From Immersiella caudata (Eukaryota; Ascomycota; Sordariomycetes; Sordariales; Lasiosphaeriaceae), in assembly GCA_030512335.1 (NCBI GenBank), contig JAULSU010000001.1, forward strand, positions 1,674,001-1,738,000: DNA of 64,000 bases, written 5' to 3'. The notes beneath the pieces are model-generated. The model searched no databases, had not been told where the DNA came from, and saw nothing but the letters and a program-made list of their open reading frames with translations. Position numbers and translations under genes: made by a program. This document shows, one piece after another, positions 22,249 to 34,600 of this stretch; position 1 is the stretch's first letter, and each line of letters begins with the position of its first letter.

Positions 22249-24563
22249 TTAGTACACGCGCTTGAATGGCGGGACGGCGGCGCACTCCTTCTCGTCCAGG
22301 GTAGTGCCGATAACACGACGGTACGAGAGGTCGACCTTGCCGTGGGGCTTCTTCTGCCAGCTGAGAGTGTGCTTCATCCAGTTCTCGTCGTCACGGTCGG
22401 GGTAGTCCTCACGGGCGTGAGCACCACGGGACTCCTTTCTTGCGGCCGCAGAGGCAGCAGTCTGGGTACTGCAGATATTGTCAGCTTTGATCGTATTATG
22501 TTGGGACAGGGGGATGCTTACGCGCAGGTCAACAGGTTCCTGAGCTCGAGGGTCTCAACGAGGTCGGAGTTCCAGATCATGCTGCGGTCCTTGATGCCGA
22601 CCTGAGAGAAGGTCTGGTCGACCTCAGTGATCTTTTCAACACCCTCGTCCAAGCTCTCCTGCGTGCGGAAAACGCTGACGTCGCGCTGCATGGTCTTCTG
22701 CATGGCGAGGCGGATCTCAGCCGTGGTCTTGGGGCCGTCCGAAGTGCGAATCTGGTCGAGGACCTCGATCGACTCAGCACCAGCATCAGCACTGAGAGCC
22801 TTGAGGGGCGCGCCGGGAGTGAAGTTGTCGCGGATGGTGTGCGAGACGGCACGACCGAAGACGACCAAGTCGAGGAGAGAGTTGGCACCGAGACGGTTAG
22901 CACCGTGGACGGACACGCAAGCGGCCTCACCGCACGCGAAAAGACCGGGCACAACCTTGTCCTGACCCTGCTCGTCAACGGTAATAACCTCACCAGTGTA
23001 CCTGGTAGGGATACCACCCATGTTGTAGTGAACAGTGGGAAGGACGGGGATGGGCTGCTTGCGAACGTCCACACCAGCGAAGATACCGGCGGTCTCAGAG
23101 ATACCAGGGAGACGCTCAGCGAGAATCTCAGCGGGGAGATGGCTCAGCTGGAGGTAGATGTGGTCCTTCTCAGGGCCGACACCGCGGCCGTCGCGAATCT
23201 CCATGGTCATGGACCGGGAGACGACGTCACGGGAGGCAAGATCCTTGGCGGTAGGAGCATATCTCTCCATGAAACGCTCACCCTCAGAGTTGAGGAGGTA
23301 ACCACCCTCGCCACGAGCACCCTCAGTGATCAGGCAGCCGGCTCCGTAGATACCCGTGGGGTGGAACTGGACGAACTCGAGATCCTGGTTGGGGAGACCG
23401 GCACGAGCAACCATGGCCATACCGTCACCAGTGCAGGTGTGGGCAGATGTGCAGCTAAAGTAAGCACGTCCGTAACCACCAGTAGCTAGGACGGTATTGT
23501 TGGCCAAGAAACGGTGCAGAGTTCCGTCCTCCTGGTTGTAGGCGAGCACACCGCGGCACTCGCCATCCTCCATGATCAGGTCGATAGCGAAGTACTCGAT
23601 GAAGTAGTTGGTGTTATGCCTGAGGGACTGGCCGTAGAGAGTGTGAAGGAGAGCGTGACCGGTACGGTCGGCGGCAGCGCAGCAGCGGTAGGCCTGACCA
23701 CCCTTGCCGAACTTCTGGGACTGTCCACCGAAAGCACGCTGGTAACTGCACATCCGCCTCGTTAGCCTTCCTTTCCCTTCGTACCCTTCGTAGGCTGCCT
23801 GTGCTTACATCTTGCCATCCTCGGTTCTGGAGAAGGGACAGCCGTAATTCTCAAGCTCGACAATGGATGCCGGGGCCTCACGGGTCATGTAATGGATGGC
23901 GTCTTGATCACCGAGCCAGTCGGAGCCCTTGACGGTATCATACATATGCCACCTCCAGTCGTCCTCGTGCATGTTTCCGAGAGCCGCGTTGATGCCGCCC
24001 TGGGCGGCGACGGTGTGACTTCTAGTGGGGAAGAGCTTGGAGATACAAGCTGTGTTGAAGCCGGCCTCGGCCAGGCCGAAGGCGGCGCGCAGGCCGGAAC
24101 CGCCGGCACCGACAACAATGGCGTCGTACTCATGGTCCTAGACGATGGTCAATTGATTGTCCCCTTATCTTCTACCGCTGGCGTGGCCGCGGCGAGTGAA
24201 TTTCTGACGTACAATGACGGGGTACTTGTCGCTGACGAACGGCGATGCCTCCTTTGCTCGGAGCGGCGCATTTGCGATGATCCGCGCTGTGCCATTTCAC
24301 CCATCAGCCACCGTAGCACAGCATCCTGTGTAGAACAGGACGGAGGAGGGCATTTTTTACTTACCAGCCGGTCGTGTCGTCGAGAATGCCCTGGTAGGGG
24401 CTCTGCAGGCGCCCGAGAGCTGCGAGGTAAAAACGAGCCTCGGGTTAGCCAAACTCCCTGATTTCACGCAAGTCTGACGGCAATGTGGGAAGCAGAGAGG
24501 AATCGAGTGTAAACTTACTGCCGGCGACGCGGCCATTCGTCTCCAAGCCATTGAGGATGCCAT
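22249..24563 (-). CDS. SDH1: Succinate dehydrogenase flavoprotein subunit, mitochondrial
   Basis: Six exons: 24563-24519, 24419-24365, 24286-24213, 24137-23809, 23745-22522 and 22468-22249, giving 648 residues. The N-terminus (MASSMAWRRMAASPA.., basic, no acids) is a mitochondrial presequence spread over three tiny exons. The FAD-binding motif GAGGSG is at 68-73, and His99 in TRSHTVAAQGG is the residue that carries the covalent FAD in this family. Substrate-site motifs follow (EFVQFHPTGIYG, then HGANRLGANSLLDLVVFGR), and the C-terminus keeps RKESRGAHAREDYPDRDDENW..PPFKRVY. It oxidises succinate to fumarate in complex II of the inner membrane, linking the Krebs cycle to ubiquinone. All catalytic regions look intact. 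A CCAAT box lies about 140 nt upstream. Confidence 0.97.
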
Positions 24564-25372
24564 TGTCCAGCTATCGGGGTGTGACGAGCAAGGTAGTGGG
24601 CATCAGGGAAATTCTTGGTCGCGATCAATGGCAAGTTACAGACGACCTCAACGACCCCAAGAGCCGACGCAGAGAGCTGGGCCGGTGACAATTCGGGGCA
24701 TGTGATTGGCCACCGTCAACCGAGTTCCCGACCGAATGTGGGGCTCGCCTGCGGACGACCTCGGGATCGGAAACCCTGGGAAAGATGCCCCTCCACCACT
24801 TCCCTCGAGAAGCGAACAAGGGTTGCAGCATGAACCTGTTTGACCCTAGGTCATCAGTCCTTATAGAGTAGATTGACATAACGCCTTTCGTACTTAAACT
24901 ACGTCCTCGGATAACCTGGGATATGGTTAAGGTGTGTCATGATGTCACCGAGGCGCTGCAACCCTATTTACCTGATCCGAACCAACCAAGACTTCGTCAC
25001 AAGAGCCAGGGATTCCCTCGAGGATGCTTCCCTCGTCCGACCTGGCAATGACTTCTTTGTCTACGCATGATAAATGTCAAACAGGGTGCTAGGAAATATC
25101 CGGATAAGCAAATCTGAATGCTACTGATTAAGTTCTAATACGGCACACAATCGTGAACGCATGCCCGTGACCCCACTCCCGTTGCTAGCCCTGAACAGCC
25201 ATCCATCTACAACCAGCAAAGCAATGCATGCCCTTATAAACGATGTAGCTGCGCATCCCAGTAGTGCGTGTGGCAATCTATACCGTCCGTATGCCCGTTC
25301 CATTTTGCCATTGGAGTCTCAGCTTCTCCAGGTAAAGTCCCCCACATAATGCTCCGACATGACGCCGCCCCC
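24564..25372. other. SDH1 promoter and 3' flank of the PX/DUF3818 gene
   Basis: About 0.8 kb. Apart from the CCAAT box near SDH1 I see no feature. The last ~300 nt should be the 3' UTR of the next minus-strand gene. Confidence 0.55.
24705..24709 (-). promoter_or_regulatory. CCAAT box upstream of SDH1
   Basis: CCAAT on the minus strand (GGCCAATCACA), about 142 nt upstream of the SDH1 ATG and in the sense orientation. In fungi the CCAAT-binding HAP/CBC complex is known to control respiratory genes. The site itself is short and its use is inferred. Confidence 0.3.
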
Positions 25373-28300
25373 CTATTCGGCAAGCACCATCCTCAGCATG
25401 ATGAGGAAATTCTCCTTCAGTTTGTGCACTTCCGACACCTGAGGCTTCGCTGGCTCTCCGGCATTGCGTCGGAGTCTGTCCTGCTTCCTGCTTCTTCGCC
25501 GCCTCTCCGCTTCGATGGGATCCATATCCTCCTCTGCCTCTAGTTCTGCCTCGGACTCTGAGTCGTCGTCGTACTGCATGTCTTCGAGATCCATCTGGTC
25601 CAGCCCAAAGTCGCTCGAGTGGAAATGCATCGCCCCTGGAATGAGGTCGGTTTCACTCCCGTGTCCCTCCGCTGCCATCTTCTGCCTTGTCTTGTCGTGA
25701 TGCCACTTCTTCCTCGCCTCTTGCCACGCAATGAGCTGATTGATCTCCTCGATGGCTTTCTCCTTGTCAACAAGGTTGGAAGCGACGCCACCCTCAAAGA
25801 GCGCATTGATATCGAGGGTCCCATTCTTGGGGCCATGGCGCAGGAATTCAAGGATGCCCTCGATCCACCCCATAAGTTGGGTGAAGAGCCCGTTGTCGTG
25901 CGTGTGCACCTCGTGTACAAACTTGTAAAAGTTGTGCTCGTGTCGTTGACAGAGGTCGATGAAAGCTTGCACTGTCTGGTTAGGATCGGCCGAAGCGTCT
26001 TGTTCCCGACACCGCTCAACCACTTGAATCAGATCGTCGATGAAGACGGCGAAGTCGGTGACGCTGTTATAGACATTTGCTGACTTGTACACGCGTACGA
26101 GCGGCTCGTAGAAGATGGTGAAGAGGTCCCGGAAAAGTTGGAGCGTCACAGGTTCCTCGATCAAATGCAGCATCATTGCCTTGTCCCGCTGCCGGAGGTA
26201 GAGCTTCATCAACTGCTTGAGGTAAGAGAAAAGTTGGGCGCCCTGCTTAAGTTCCTCGTCCACATTCTCGACCGCGTTGTTAAACGCCACATAAGCGTTG
26301 TACAGCCGTTCGATTTGCGCCCCCTCGAGTGGTGGCTCGATGTCGTCCGAGCGTAGGATCACAACAATGATGTCGATCTCCTCGTCCTCCGCCTCCAACC
26401 TCAGTGCCGCTTTAACCTCTTCTGGTGCATCCATAAACTTCTTGAGCTTTTGGACGAAGACAGGATCCCCAATTTTCCCGGCGAGGGCGTCTATAGACCT
26501 CTGGAAATTCCTGATGCCGTCATGGAGTGTCAGGGAAAATATTCTCTGCATCAGTGACCTGGCACCAAATGGCTGCGCCAGAAAGATGTCCAAGATATTC
26601 GACATAACTGCGGCTGGGTTGGCTACTCGGATGACGTTCTTCATGATCGTGTATGGGATTAGAGAGTGAATCCTCTTCGCCTGGGCGAAAAGCTCTGGCG
26701 AGTTATCTTCGGCCAGGAAGAGATGGTAAATCGTGGCGGCCACCTCGATACGAAGCCACTCTGCGAATTTTTGATACTGTAAGCTGAGGTCCTCAATCTT
26801 TGCCTTGTCCTTGATCTCCTTGAAGAGCATTGTTAAGCCATTCCGTTCCACGATATCTTGTCGGAATCTAGTGACGATTAGCGGAGAAGCTTACCCACGA
26901 AACTTATCAGTGACTTACTGCTCCATGTAGACGTCTAGTTCAGCGGCTCGTTTCCTCGCGATCTCATAGAACTTCTTCTGCTCCTCGACTCGCTTCTCGT
27001 CCATGTGTTTGCGTCGAGCGATATCCTCGACATCCTCGTCCTTTGGTGTAATTGGACTCTTAGTTAAAAACTCCAGCATCGACTTGGTGTTGGCGATCTG
27101 GGGATCGTGCAGCAAGGAGCGAAGGAAGGCGCGTAGAGATATCCTCTGGTCTTCGCGCCAGAGCACAACAGACTGCATCCGTTAGTCTGTGGTTCAGAAG
27201 TTCAGACAACCGTGGGTGTGAACAGTACCTCCTGAGTCCGGGGGCTTGGCAACGCGGAGCTCGCTGGCGTTGCGTCGACGGATCGTCGTGGCGAGGGTGC
27301 CCTACTTGACCCTGAGCCTACACGGTGGTGAGCTGGTGAGTTATGAGAAATTAGGGTCAAAAAGGTGGTCTAAACGAACCTTTGACCGTCAGCATCTTTT
27401 GGAAACCTTCAGTAGAACCATTGGCGGCGCCGACTTGCTGCGTCGACGAAGAGGAAATGGATGAAACCTCGGAATCGTTGCCGCCTGATCCAAGAAGACC
27501 TGTCGCCGTCGAGTTTGACTTGTTCTTCCGTGGTACAGGCTGCAGTACCTTTCCAGGCAGCTCTGTGCGTATATTCTTGTGAAGGTGAACGAAGTCTCCG
27601 TACCGCCGAGCGACAAAGTGTTCCAGCTCTCCTTTCCTCTTGACCCGGAGGATGAACTCCTAGTGCCTTGTCAGTAAAGTCTTCAGCCTCAGCTTCGCGC
27701 TCCCGACCACTTACAGCGTGCTTATGGTATCTGATATTTCGCTTCACAGAAACCATACGAACTGCAGCGACGTTGACGTCCCAACCATTCAGATAGTTCC
27801 CCTCAGGCATCGACGCCAATACTCCCTTATCAATAGCGTTCGCATCAACGATCTCCAACTCGGAGAATCGTATCCTCTCCTCAAACCCCGAAGAGGTTGG
27901 TATCCCCGACACCATCATCAGCTCGACCATCTTCTGTGCCTTCAGCGCCAACTTCCTCCTCTTGGTCATCTCCAGGCGATCCTCCGAAGACGAGATGTTT
28001 TTGCTGGCAAAAGACTCCAGGAACTGTATCGCCAACCCGCGTTAGCCCAGCTCTTCACCCACAGCTTGAACCCGCCGAGATTCAACCTACCGCTTGTAGC
28101 TTATCCTGCCAAAACTCCTTCTCCTTCGCCTTGTCCAGGAATGGAAACTCCCGCACGTGGTGTACAAAGATGTACCGCAATATGGGAAGCTCCGAGTCCA
28201 ACGGTGATACCTCGCCAAAGTCGGACTTGAACGGCGCCCCGAAGCGGCGCAGCGCCGTCGGCGAGTTCAGCTCTGAAATCTCCCATTTCGCCTGCTCAGA

Positions 28301-28500
28301 GACAAGCTCCCGCTTCAAATCTGCATTCCCACTCCTGTTAGCTCCAGAGTCTTGAAACGAGGCGTATATGGGTCCAGCGCACAGTGCTCTTGCTTGCCCG
28401 TAAGCGTATGCCCGGAAGCGGGTGCCGTGGCGCGGAGGGGTAGCTCTGCCGTGCCCACGGCGGCGCCGTTGCTCGCGGTCTTCTCTGCGTCGGGCGCCAT
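25373..28500 (-). CDS. PX domain protein with PX-associated and DUF3818 regions
   Basis: Seven exons: 28500-28383, 28320-28091, 28023-27715, 27659-27380, 27317-27229, 27172-26919 and 26867-25373, giving 924 residues. An N-terminal PX-associated region (LKRELVSEQAKWEISELNS..YIFVHHVREFPFLD) precedes a PX domain (about 195-290) with the phosphoinositide motif RRYGDFVHLHKNI and a proline-rich loop (LPGKVLQPVPRKNKS). A Ser/Pro-rich linker follows, then a long helical DUF3818 region (MLFKEIKDKAKIED..LQLFRDLFTIFYEPLVRVYKSANVYN), and an acidic then basic tail. This order fits the fungal family of yeast YPR097W (Lec1), tied to lipid handling and membrane contacts. Role and location here are inferred. 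The start at 28500 is the first ATG with good context; an open frame continues upstream without ATG. Confidence 0.9.
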
Positions 28501-29660
28501 CGTCGTAGCGGCCAGGATATCGCCGGTCCTAATTCCCAAGAGGATACGGATTTGTTCGGCCTTTTGGACGTTGTGCAGAGGACGATCGGGAGGAATGGGC
28601 GTTGAGCCTGGCTGGATTGCGCGAAGCCGAGGGGTGCTTGAACTGCTTGCTGGTAATGGAGGGGTCGGATCCAACAAAAGGAACCCACAGGGTGTGCCGC
28701 CTGACGTCTTTATGCCGCGCCCAAAGCTGAATGCAACAGGAACACGCGGTTCAAAGGCAAACGAGGTCTCCGCAGGGCTGACAAGCTCTAGATGGTTTTT
28801 GGAATTTTACAAAGTGTTTAAGGGAAAGAGCGACTGTCAGCACCGGGCCGGCAAGAGACTTGAGGATCGACGGAGCGGTGCAGCCAAGTCCCGCTGTAGT
28901 GCAAGGGCCCAGGTTTGGAGCTCTCTGGTTCGGGGAAGACTGCCGCGTACATCGCTGCGCCTTTCAGCGTCTGCAGTCTCAGTGGATACGAATCGAGACA
29001 AGTTTGTGTTGGACGCAGACCAAGAAGCGACGCTACAACCGTCTTTCGCAATCAAGGTGTGCCATCCGGTGCATTGGTCACAAGCCTCTCGTTTTTGTCT
29101 AGGGGCGACTGAGTGGGCTGCCCAGGTTGCTGAGTGTTTGGCGCCCGATGACGTCCCGTCTCCTCCGCAGCAATCCCACACAGCCTGGTTGTTTGCGCAA
29201 GCGACGTCTCGCGCGGGCTGCTTGGCCTTCGACCCCCAAGCACGACCGACATGCCGACAACCCGAAAAAGGCCTATGAAATGCGCGGGGAACGGCTCGAC
29301 GGCATTGCCGTACTGTTCACCGAGGTCCAATTCGTCTCGTGTGTCTTATACCAAGAAAGATTCTCCTCAGTCCAAGATCTCACGGCGCTTGGAGATTGCT
29401 ACACTGCCTGGGTCATGATTTTAACACCCGTGCTCCGTCCTCACTAGAGCCCGTTGGCGGCTGACACTACTGCGTAGTTGTGGGTTCAACGCCATGCACT
29501 CGAAATGGCATGCTTCCCGGATCCAACGTTGTCTGGACGAGCTGAATGCGTCGATGTAAACAAATAAAGCACACCAAAATTCATTGTTGCGTAGGGTATC
29601 ATATGCTGCCTGTTAGCTGGTAAATCAAATACGTGCTTCTGGACATCCTCCATCAAGCCT
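28501..29660. other. Spacer between the PX/DUF3818 gene and the coiled-coil gene
   Basis: About 1.2 kb holding the promoter of the PX gene and the 3' flank of the coiled-coil gene. A long plus-strand frame (28352-29278) crosses into the PX gene on the other strand; it has no domain and low-grade composition, so it is not called. Confidence 0.5.
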
Positions 29661-30785
29661 CTACAGCTCGTCAAAAACCCTGAGCGCATCGCTCGAGGAA
29701 GACGGCGGTTCCGTAGCCCCTGTCCCGCTCGGCAAACTCTCATCTCTTGCATCTCCACCCCTGAAGTCGTCTTTCGGGTCAGCCCAGAGCGTGTTAGAGC
29801 TAGTGACGTTCCGCAGAGTGTTCAGACTGTTGTTGGCGAGTCGAACTGGCTGCTCCAAGCTCTCTGGTGCGTACTGCGCACTCAGGAAGAGCAGCAGGAA
29901 GATGAAGGCCAGCACTGACGTGACCACCCAGACGACCTTGAGACGTTTCCGTGTCCGCTCTTGCCATTCCTTATCCGCTCGCTCCCAGTTCTCGATCCGC
30001 TCGCGGACGACATCCACTCTCTTGCTCAGTACTTTGATTTTTTCCCTGCCTGCAAAGATCCGACTTTGTAACTTCTCAATCCTCGCCTGCTGGTCTTCAA
30101 ACTGGCCGAACCCGTCGAGTTGGGAGTTGATGTCGGCGACGAGTTCCTCGGCATCTAGCGCAAACGCAGTGTTCATTTGGTGCGATAGTCCCGCGAGCTC
30201 TTTCAGGGCAACAATTGTGCTTTTTAAAACGGCGAGCTTCTCCGAAACTGAGTTGTATCTATCGCCTAGTTGGTTGGTGGTTGCGACTGAGAACTCTTCG
30301 AGCTGACCCATCGTCTTCTTGAGACCACTAGAAAAGTCAAGTCAGCAACGCTCGGATTGAGACCAACAAGACGAAGCAAACCTTTCTCTTGCGATAACCA
30401 TTTGTCGCTCCTTCAAAAGCATATCCTCTAGTTGCGCCTTTGTGGCGGCTGGTCCATTGGCGGTTGCAATGCCAGCCATCGCTGTTTGAGCATCGTCGGC
30501 TGCCAGGAGAATACTCGTTCTCCTACTTGGGTCAGGGCTTAGCGTAGCCCCATCTGACCTCGAGCCGTCTAGGGATGATCGCCCTTGTTGAGGCGTCGGC
30601 GCTGTTTGCGAAACCGTAGCGCGTCCATCTCGCTCCCTTTCTTTTTCCCTCTCCTTGGCGCGGTGGTGTGAGTGATGGCGGTGCAATCGGATTGGCGAGC
30701 TGAGCTCTGAAATGGACCGGCTTATCTGATGGCGCGCGCGGGTAGGAGGAGTCTCTCTGGGTCCTTCGACTCCATTATGGGACAT
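29661..30785 (-). CDS. Coiled-coil protein with one membrane segment, unknown function
   Basis: Two exons: 30785-30382 and 30327-29661, giving 356 residues; the intron splits a Ser codon. The first ~100 residues are basic and Ser-rich with an Arg/Lys/Glu run (HHRAKEREKERERDGR). Residues about 115-260 are mostly helical with heptad-like spacing (TKAQLEDMLLKERQMVIARE; EKLAVLKSTIVALKELAG; QARIEKLQSRIFAGREKIKVLSKRVDVVRERI). A basic stop (RKRLK) precedes one hydrophobic segment (about 266-285, VVWVVTSVLAFIFLLLFLSA). About 70 residues follow it, rich in Asp, Ser and Pro. The layout resembles a membrane-anchored tether, but I do not recognise the family. A doubled TTAGGG motif sits about 175 nt upstream of the start. 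Confidence 0.85.
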
Positions 30786-31657
30786 TGTATTTGTCGCGAT
30801 TTGCTGCGCTCTTTACTGCGGGATCCTGGACGACACACAGAGGTGGAGGCAAAAGGCTCCGTCGCCCTGGAAAATCAAGGGGTTTGTGGTGGGGGGATTG
30901 CCATGTGACGCAATATCCACAGACCACACCCAACCTAGATGATGGGGAAAAGTGACATTTTAGGGTTAGGGTTAAGGTAAGAAGCCATTCTCGGCGTGTG
31001 ACAGCGAATACTCAGTTTCATCGCAATGTGGTTTGAATTACATTTGTTATCATGCTTTGTTATCATGTTTTGCTACGGCATATTATCTCAATAATTGACT
31101 TGGTGGCGAGATTGAGCTAACGTTAACCTGCGCGGCGCCGGACACAGATGCACATCTCGAAAAGGAGGTTGTTGATATTCGACGGAAGGGGAAGAGTGAA
31201 TTGGGTAATCATTCTCAAAGTCGTTGATTAAGAAGTATATAGAGTAGGGTCCGGAGTTCCCCAAGCGATGCTCACTTCCGGCTTCAATATTACACAAAGG
31301 AGAATATCCGTGTTCCATACTGACCGCACCCACTCCCGATTCACTCCTTCATGGGCAACCACCGCCAAAAGGCAAAGGGGCAAGCTTGCAACAGTCTCCA
31401 GTCGTGCCCCAACTTTTGAGGGCGCCAGAACCTCGTAGGGAGTAAGCGATAGACCAAACACCCAACCTCCAAAACCTGGTATCGTTGATAAGTAAAATAT
31501 ATCAGAAACCTGCTGAACGACTGTGATCTGCACCCGCGCACCCCCAGTATTCCCGCCCCCTCCTCTTCCAATTCGCCGCAATCCCCAACCACTTCTCTCG
31601 CCATGACAGCAGTCTTTAAATAACGATCAAGCAATGTATGACCTCGTGATCTCTCGA
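30786..31657. other. Spacer between the coiled-coil gene and the tricalbin gene
   Basis: About 0.9 kb, promoter of the coiled-coil gene plus 3' flank of the tricalbin gene. The only special feature is the telomere-type motif at 30959-30975. Confidence 0.55.
30959..30975. promoter_or_regulatory. Doubled telomere-type motif (TTAGGGTTAGGGTTA)
   Basis: Two full TTAGGG units and a partial third read on plus; on the minus strand, the sense of the nearby gene, this is TAACCCTAACCCTAA. It is far too short to be an old telomere end. Such telobox motifs are bound by Tbf1/Teb1-type Myb factors in promoters of other fungi. It lies about 175 nt upstream of the start at 30785. Confidence 0.4.
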
Positions 31658-34600
31658 TCATTCAGGAACCGGTGTCGGCTCACGGCTGATTGACTTGCCG
31701 TCCCGCTTGCTCAAGAAACTCCTCCGCAGACCAGAGGCAGTAGACCTGGGGCTATCAGGTGCCAGATTGCTCTCTGATGGGATGAAGGTGCTCGAAATCC
31801 CAACCACGCCGTTTCCAACCTTCACCTGCTTCACCTGGCCGGAATTGGACTCGTCAACAAAGTACAGTCCCTCGCCGAGAAGCTCGTCAGACTTGATCTT
31901 GTGGTGCTCCTTAGCCTCAATTTTGAACTGCGCATCCGGGGTGCATGAAATCTTGAATGTTTCGTCAAACTTCACAGTGCCCGTAGCGGATTTGTGATGC
32001 TTAGTCTTCCCAATCACCTTGGACTTGCCATCCTTGGTCTGCGTGATGGTGATGAAAACATCGGTGGAGGGAGGGTATCCGTCAGCAGATGCGATCGTAA
32101 ACGACGCAGTCCCGGATGAGGCACCAGGTACGATGGCACTGTGAACCGATGAAGCCCCGACGCTCTTCGTCCTAACGTGGGTGAGAAGTCCGCCGTTGGC
32201 CGCCCCGGCAGTTTTTGTGTCCGGAGGACTGGGTGGCGTGGCGGGCGCATCCCCCAGTGTAAGCCCAGTGGATCGCTTCAACCCCATCCCTGGGCCGTTC
32301 GTAGTAATAGTTGGGATGTCCGATGAGCCCACACTCTCCGAGTCGTCCTCCTTCTTACTGCGGAACCCGCGTTTGATAAATGATGCGCCCTTGCCGACAC
32401 CGTGGCCAACAACGCCAGCAACAGCGACACCGCCTTTGAGCGGAACACCTGCCACGCCAGTGACAATTTTGCCTGGAACAGCAAATGTGCCGGAGAATGT
32501 CGAGCTGCCTTGCCTAGTTCTGGTGACATAGTCAGGCCGGAAGACGAGACGCAGTCGGAGTGTGCCCGACTTTCCATCGAGAGCAAACCGCATTTCTTGA
32601 GCCTTGAAAGGGTCCAGAAGTCCCAAGTTGATTTGTGCGGCTCCCAGCAGGTCCGGCTTGTCGGCAAAGTCCCAATCCCACACAGTGGCCTTGAACTTCG
32701 CCGCCGTTCGGGATGGAACCGGAACCTCAAAGTATTCGTTCCATGCCGGATGAAGAGTCTTCTTCTGCGTCTTAGTCTTGAAGACTTCTTGGCCGTTGAG
32801 CTCAAACTTGACATAAGGATCACTCTTTCCGTTCGAATCGGCAGCTGGAAGATCCTGGGCATCTAACACGTCGACTCGTAGGTTGCCCATATTGTTGATG
32901 CTCTCGCTCGGGTCAAGTACCATCTTTACCGGGACGTATTTCAGGCTGACCTTGATCGAGTAGACGTTGCCTTGATCATCCTTCATCTTAAGGGTGGTGG
33001 GGTTATTCTGCAGATCGTTAGCTTCTGCGGTTATTTGTTGATGAAGCAAGCACTTACCAGACATTGCTTCAGGGTGTCAAAGGTGTTCCCTGCCAAGCGG
33101 GCCAGAGTATGCTGTTTCCCGGCATCTTCCTGCTTATCAGACCTCTCGCACACCTTGATGGTCAGCTTCGAGAAATCAAGCTCGCGGATGAAGCAGTCGC
33201 CCATCTCGTCAAAGGTGTGCTTCCTCGACTTCGACATTGAGGAGACATAAGACGGGAACGCCATGTCGTCGACGAAGACTTCAATCCGGCACTGACTCTT
33301 AGGAAGCTCGGCCTCCATGAGGCGGAAGATAACCAAGCCGGATTCGTGCTTGAGCAGCTGTTCAGGGGTGAGGTAAATCTTGGCTGGCACCTTCTCGGCC
33401 TCTCTCGTCTTGCTTGGGGCTGTGGATGCGGGTGTGATGGGGGTCTTGGGGGTAATGGGCCGGCTAGATGACTCAAGTGCCTTCTTGCTGTCGAAGCTTG
33501 CGGAGAACGACCCGGCATTGGGAGAGCGGGGGATATCCAGGGACTTCTTGGGGGCCAAGTCTTGATTCTTCTCCTCTTTTTCCTTCTCCTGCTCCTTTTC
33601 TTTCTCCTTTTCTTCCTCGTCCTCGGGGTCAGCGATATTGAGGCAAGGGTAGAAGGCAACAGTATAAGTGAGAACACCCTTGGGTGTGCCCTTCCCATGA
33701 ATCTTGAGACCATCTTCACGGAGAGTCTTCTTGTCATGAACCATCCACTCGCCATCCTCGTCTTTGGCCATATAATCACCGGAAGAGATCTCAGTAAGAC
33801 CAAGCGACCTGTCCTTGCCCAAATTCTCCGCGTCCATAACCTCGAGCTGAATCCGCTCCTTTGCGGAGTGAACAGGAACGTAGAGAACTTCGTCCCAGTC
33901 CGGATTCAAATTGTTCTTGAAAGTGACCGTACGGGCCCTCTCGAGGCCGGACAAGACAATCCTAGCGTACGCGTCGGATTTGCCCAGAGCCTCAAAGTTT
34001 CGCAAGTTCTGCGCCTTCATGAAATGGATGCGCATGACTCCCACAGGGGTAATGTACCCTCCAGTGCTGCTAGCAATGCCGGAAATGGATACAGGCTTCC
34101 ACTGCGCCATCATCTTTGCGCGCCCAGACTTGACGCCAGCAAGGTTATACCAGTCCTGGCCCTTTGCCATGAACTCAAGCATGTCATCGAGTTTGATCTG
34201 GTAGGTTCCAATGAGCTGGTCTCCTGTAATATCGCGGTCGTCCTTGATAGCGACACCCAGCTTGGCGTTCTTTCGATCGGTGATAAGAATTTCCTTGGAT
34301 CCATTGTCCCAGATGGGGTTGTTTGTCCGCTTCAGTTTCTTTGTTGTGTGAACCTCCCTACCGTTGAGCAGCAGTGTGGCATAGGGATTGAGAAGACCGA
34401 CGAGACTCTTTGTGCCATCCAGATCCTTGGCTTGCTCGACAGTGAAACGCAGGATACCAGTGTTTGACTCCGGAGCTGGCTCCACAGTTCCGTCCTCGAG
34501 CTTCTTAGGCTCCAGGACCGGGAAAAAGCGAATATCACAGAGGAGTAGACCTCTCGCCTTGCCGTCGTTGTTGAGCTCGAGGCGCTGATTTTCGTGTTCG

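Noticed and set aside
28352..29278. A 308-codon open frame on plus
   Set aside because: It starts within the PX/DUF3818 first exon on the other strand, has no domain, and its composition fits chance reading of GC-rich DNA.
29400..29510. Possible tRNA gene because of GGTTCAACGCC
   Set aside because: No matching A box, no acceptor stem and no cloverleaf could be drawn around it.
30959..30975. Chromosome end or telomere remnant
   Set aside because: Only two full TTAGGG units, with normal single-copy genes on both sides.
33562..33640. Pyrimidine-rich repeat in the tricalbin gene as a microsatellite element
   Set aside because: It is explained by the Lys/Glu-rich linker encoded on minus.
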